Assembly (NCBI RefSeq): GCF_008729015.1
Contig: NZ_RKSM01000003.1
Location: 124,001-188,000 of the forward strand
DNA from: Haloarcula sp. CBA1129
GTDB taxonomy: Archaea > Halobacteriota > Halobacteria > Halobacteriales > Haloarculaceae
Direction of reading: 5' to 3'
DNA length: 64,000 bases
Part shown: positions 63,690 through 64,000 of the stretch, piece by piece
Layout: each line of letters opens with the position of its first letter
Position numbering within the stretch: position 1 is the first letter of the stretch
Made by a program: the position numbers and the translations under genes
The notes under the pieces: model-generated
What the model saw: only the letters and a program-made list of their open reading frames with translations
What the model was told of the DNA's origin: nothing
Database searches by the model: none

Positions 63690-64000
63690 TCGGACCGTAT
63701 TGTTACTGGCCGTCGTCGCAATCGTCTCACTCACTGGTAGCATCGCGACGCTCGCAGTGACAGAGTCGGCAGACTCCCGCCTCGATCAGACCGATGACAC
63801 ATCAGTATCGGTGTCGGACGGAGCAACCGGCCGGTTCGCACGTCTCCACGCAGCCGGCGTCACAGGTTCAAACGTCTCGGTCGGCATCGTCGATCCGACC
63901 GGATTCGACACGGAGTCGAAAACGATTGCCGGGCAGGTCGCCGAAACGCGGGGCTTCGGTGTTGGGCCCGTACACAATACCCGCGAGACACACGGAACCG
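63682..64000 (+). CDS. Subtilisin-like (S8) protease-like protein, N-terminal part
   Basis: Incomplete: the window ends after 106 residues. The GTG start at 63682 is the first possible one after an in-frame TAG at 63658. A signal segment VRDRTVLLLAVVAIVSL is followed by VSVGIVDPTGFDT, with the catalytic Asp of subtilases, and the strand THGT holding the catalytic His. The serine region lies beyond the window. Probably secreted. Confidence 0.7.
   Translation, partial: MRDRTVLLLAVVAIVSLTGSIATLAVTESADSRLDQTDDTSVSVSDGATGRFARLHAAGVTGSNVSVGIVDPTGFDTESKTIAGQVAETRGFGVGPVHNTRETHGT

Overview
The window is high-GC DNA from a halophilic archaeon (class Halobacteria), most likely Haloarcula or a close relative. 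This is inferred from acidic proteins, Tat-type lipoproteins with an AGC lipobox, TATA-box promoters close to start codons, an RdfA cell-shape protein, an archaeal SMC-related protein, an HTH_10 (Bat-type) regulator and a fused FolC-FolP protein. I recognised no rRNA, tRNA or CRISPR array.

Layout. 0-6.3 kb: fructose-type PTS EIIC, an SMC-related ATPase convergent with rdfA, and two overlapping Tat lipoproteins. 6.3-14.5 kb: folate and one-carbon block (folE, fchA-type cyclohydrolase, formate-THF ligase, folC-folP fusion) plus small membrane and zinc-ribbon proteins; the gap at 7412-7811 holds a candidate structured RNA. 14.5-30 kb: methylamine/osmolyte block with a BCCT betaine-type carrier, UspA, threonine dehydratase, two tandem FAD-oxidase/GcvT fusions (dimethylglycine/sarcosine dehydrogenase type), an AstE/AspA-type deacylase, an HTH protein, a MetF-like reductase, a DmdA-like demethylase and dihydrofolate reductase. 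30-43 kb: a Bat-type regulator, an AT-rich gap, then an IclR regulator divergent from a solute ABC importer with creatininase-family, enolase-superfamily, SDR, RidA and HAD enzymes. 43-47 kb: EamA and DAACS transporters and a complete IS5-like insertion sequence. 47-64 kb: serine acetyltransferase, folD, a pabB/pabA-type pair, a second BCCT carrier, a K+ channel, RidA, a formate dehydrogenase pair, a second creatininase-family enzyme, a CPBP protease and the start of a subtilisin-like protein.

How it fits together. BCCT carriers would import betaine-like solutes. The FAD/GcvT fusions and the DmdA-like protein would pass methyl groups to tetrahydrofolate. MetF, FolD/FchA and formate-THF ligase would interconvert one-carbon units, and formate dehydrogenase would oxidise formate. 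FolE, PabA/B, FolC-FolP and DHFR would supply the folate. This bacterial-style folate economy runs through about 55 kb. The most unusual points are a NuoF-like formate dehydrogenase partner that has lost its recognisable cofactor motifs, a DmdA-like/MetF pair, identical promoter elements 65 bp upstream of both the HTH gene and metF, and an IclR-linked catabolic cluster whose substrate I cannot name.
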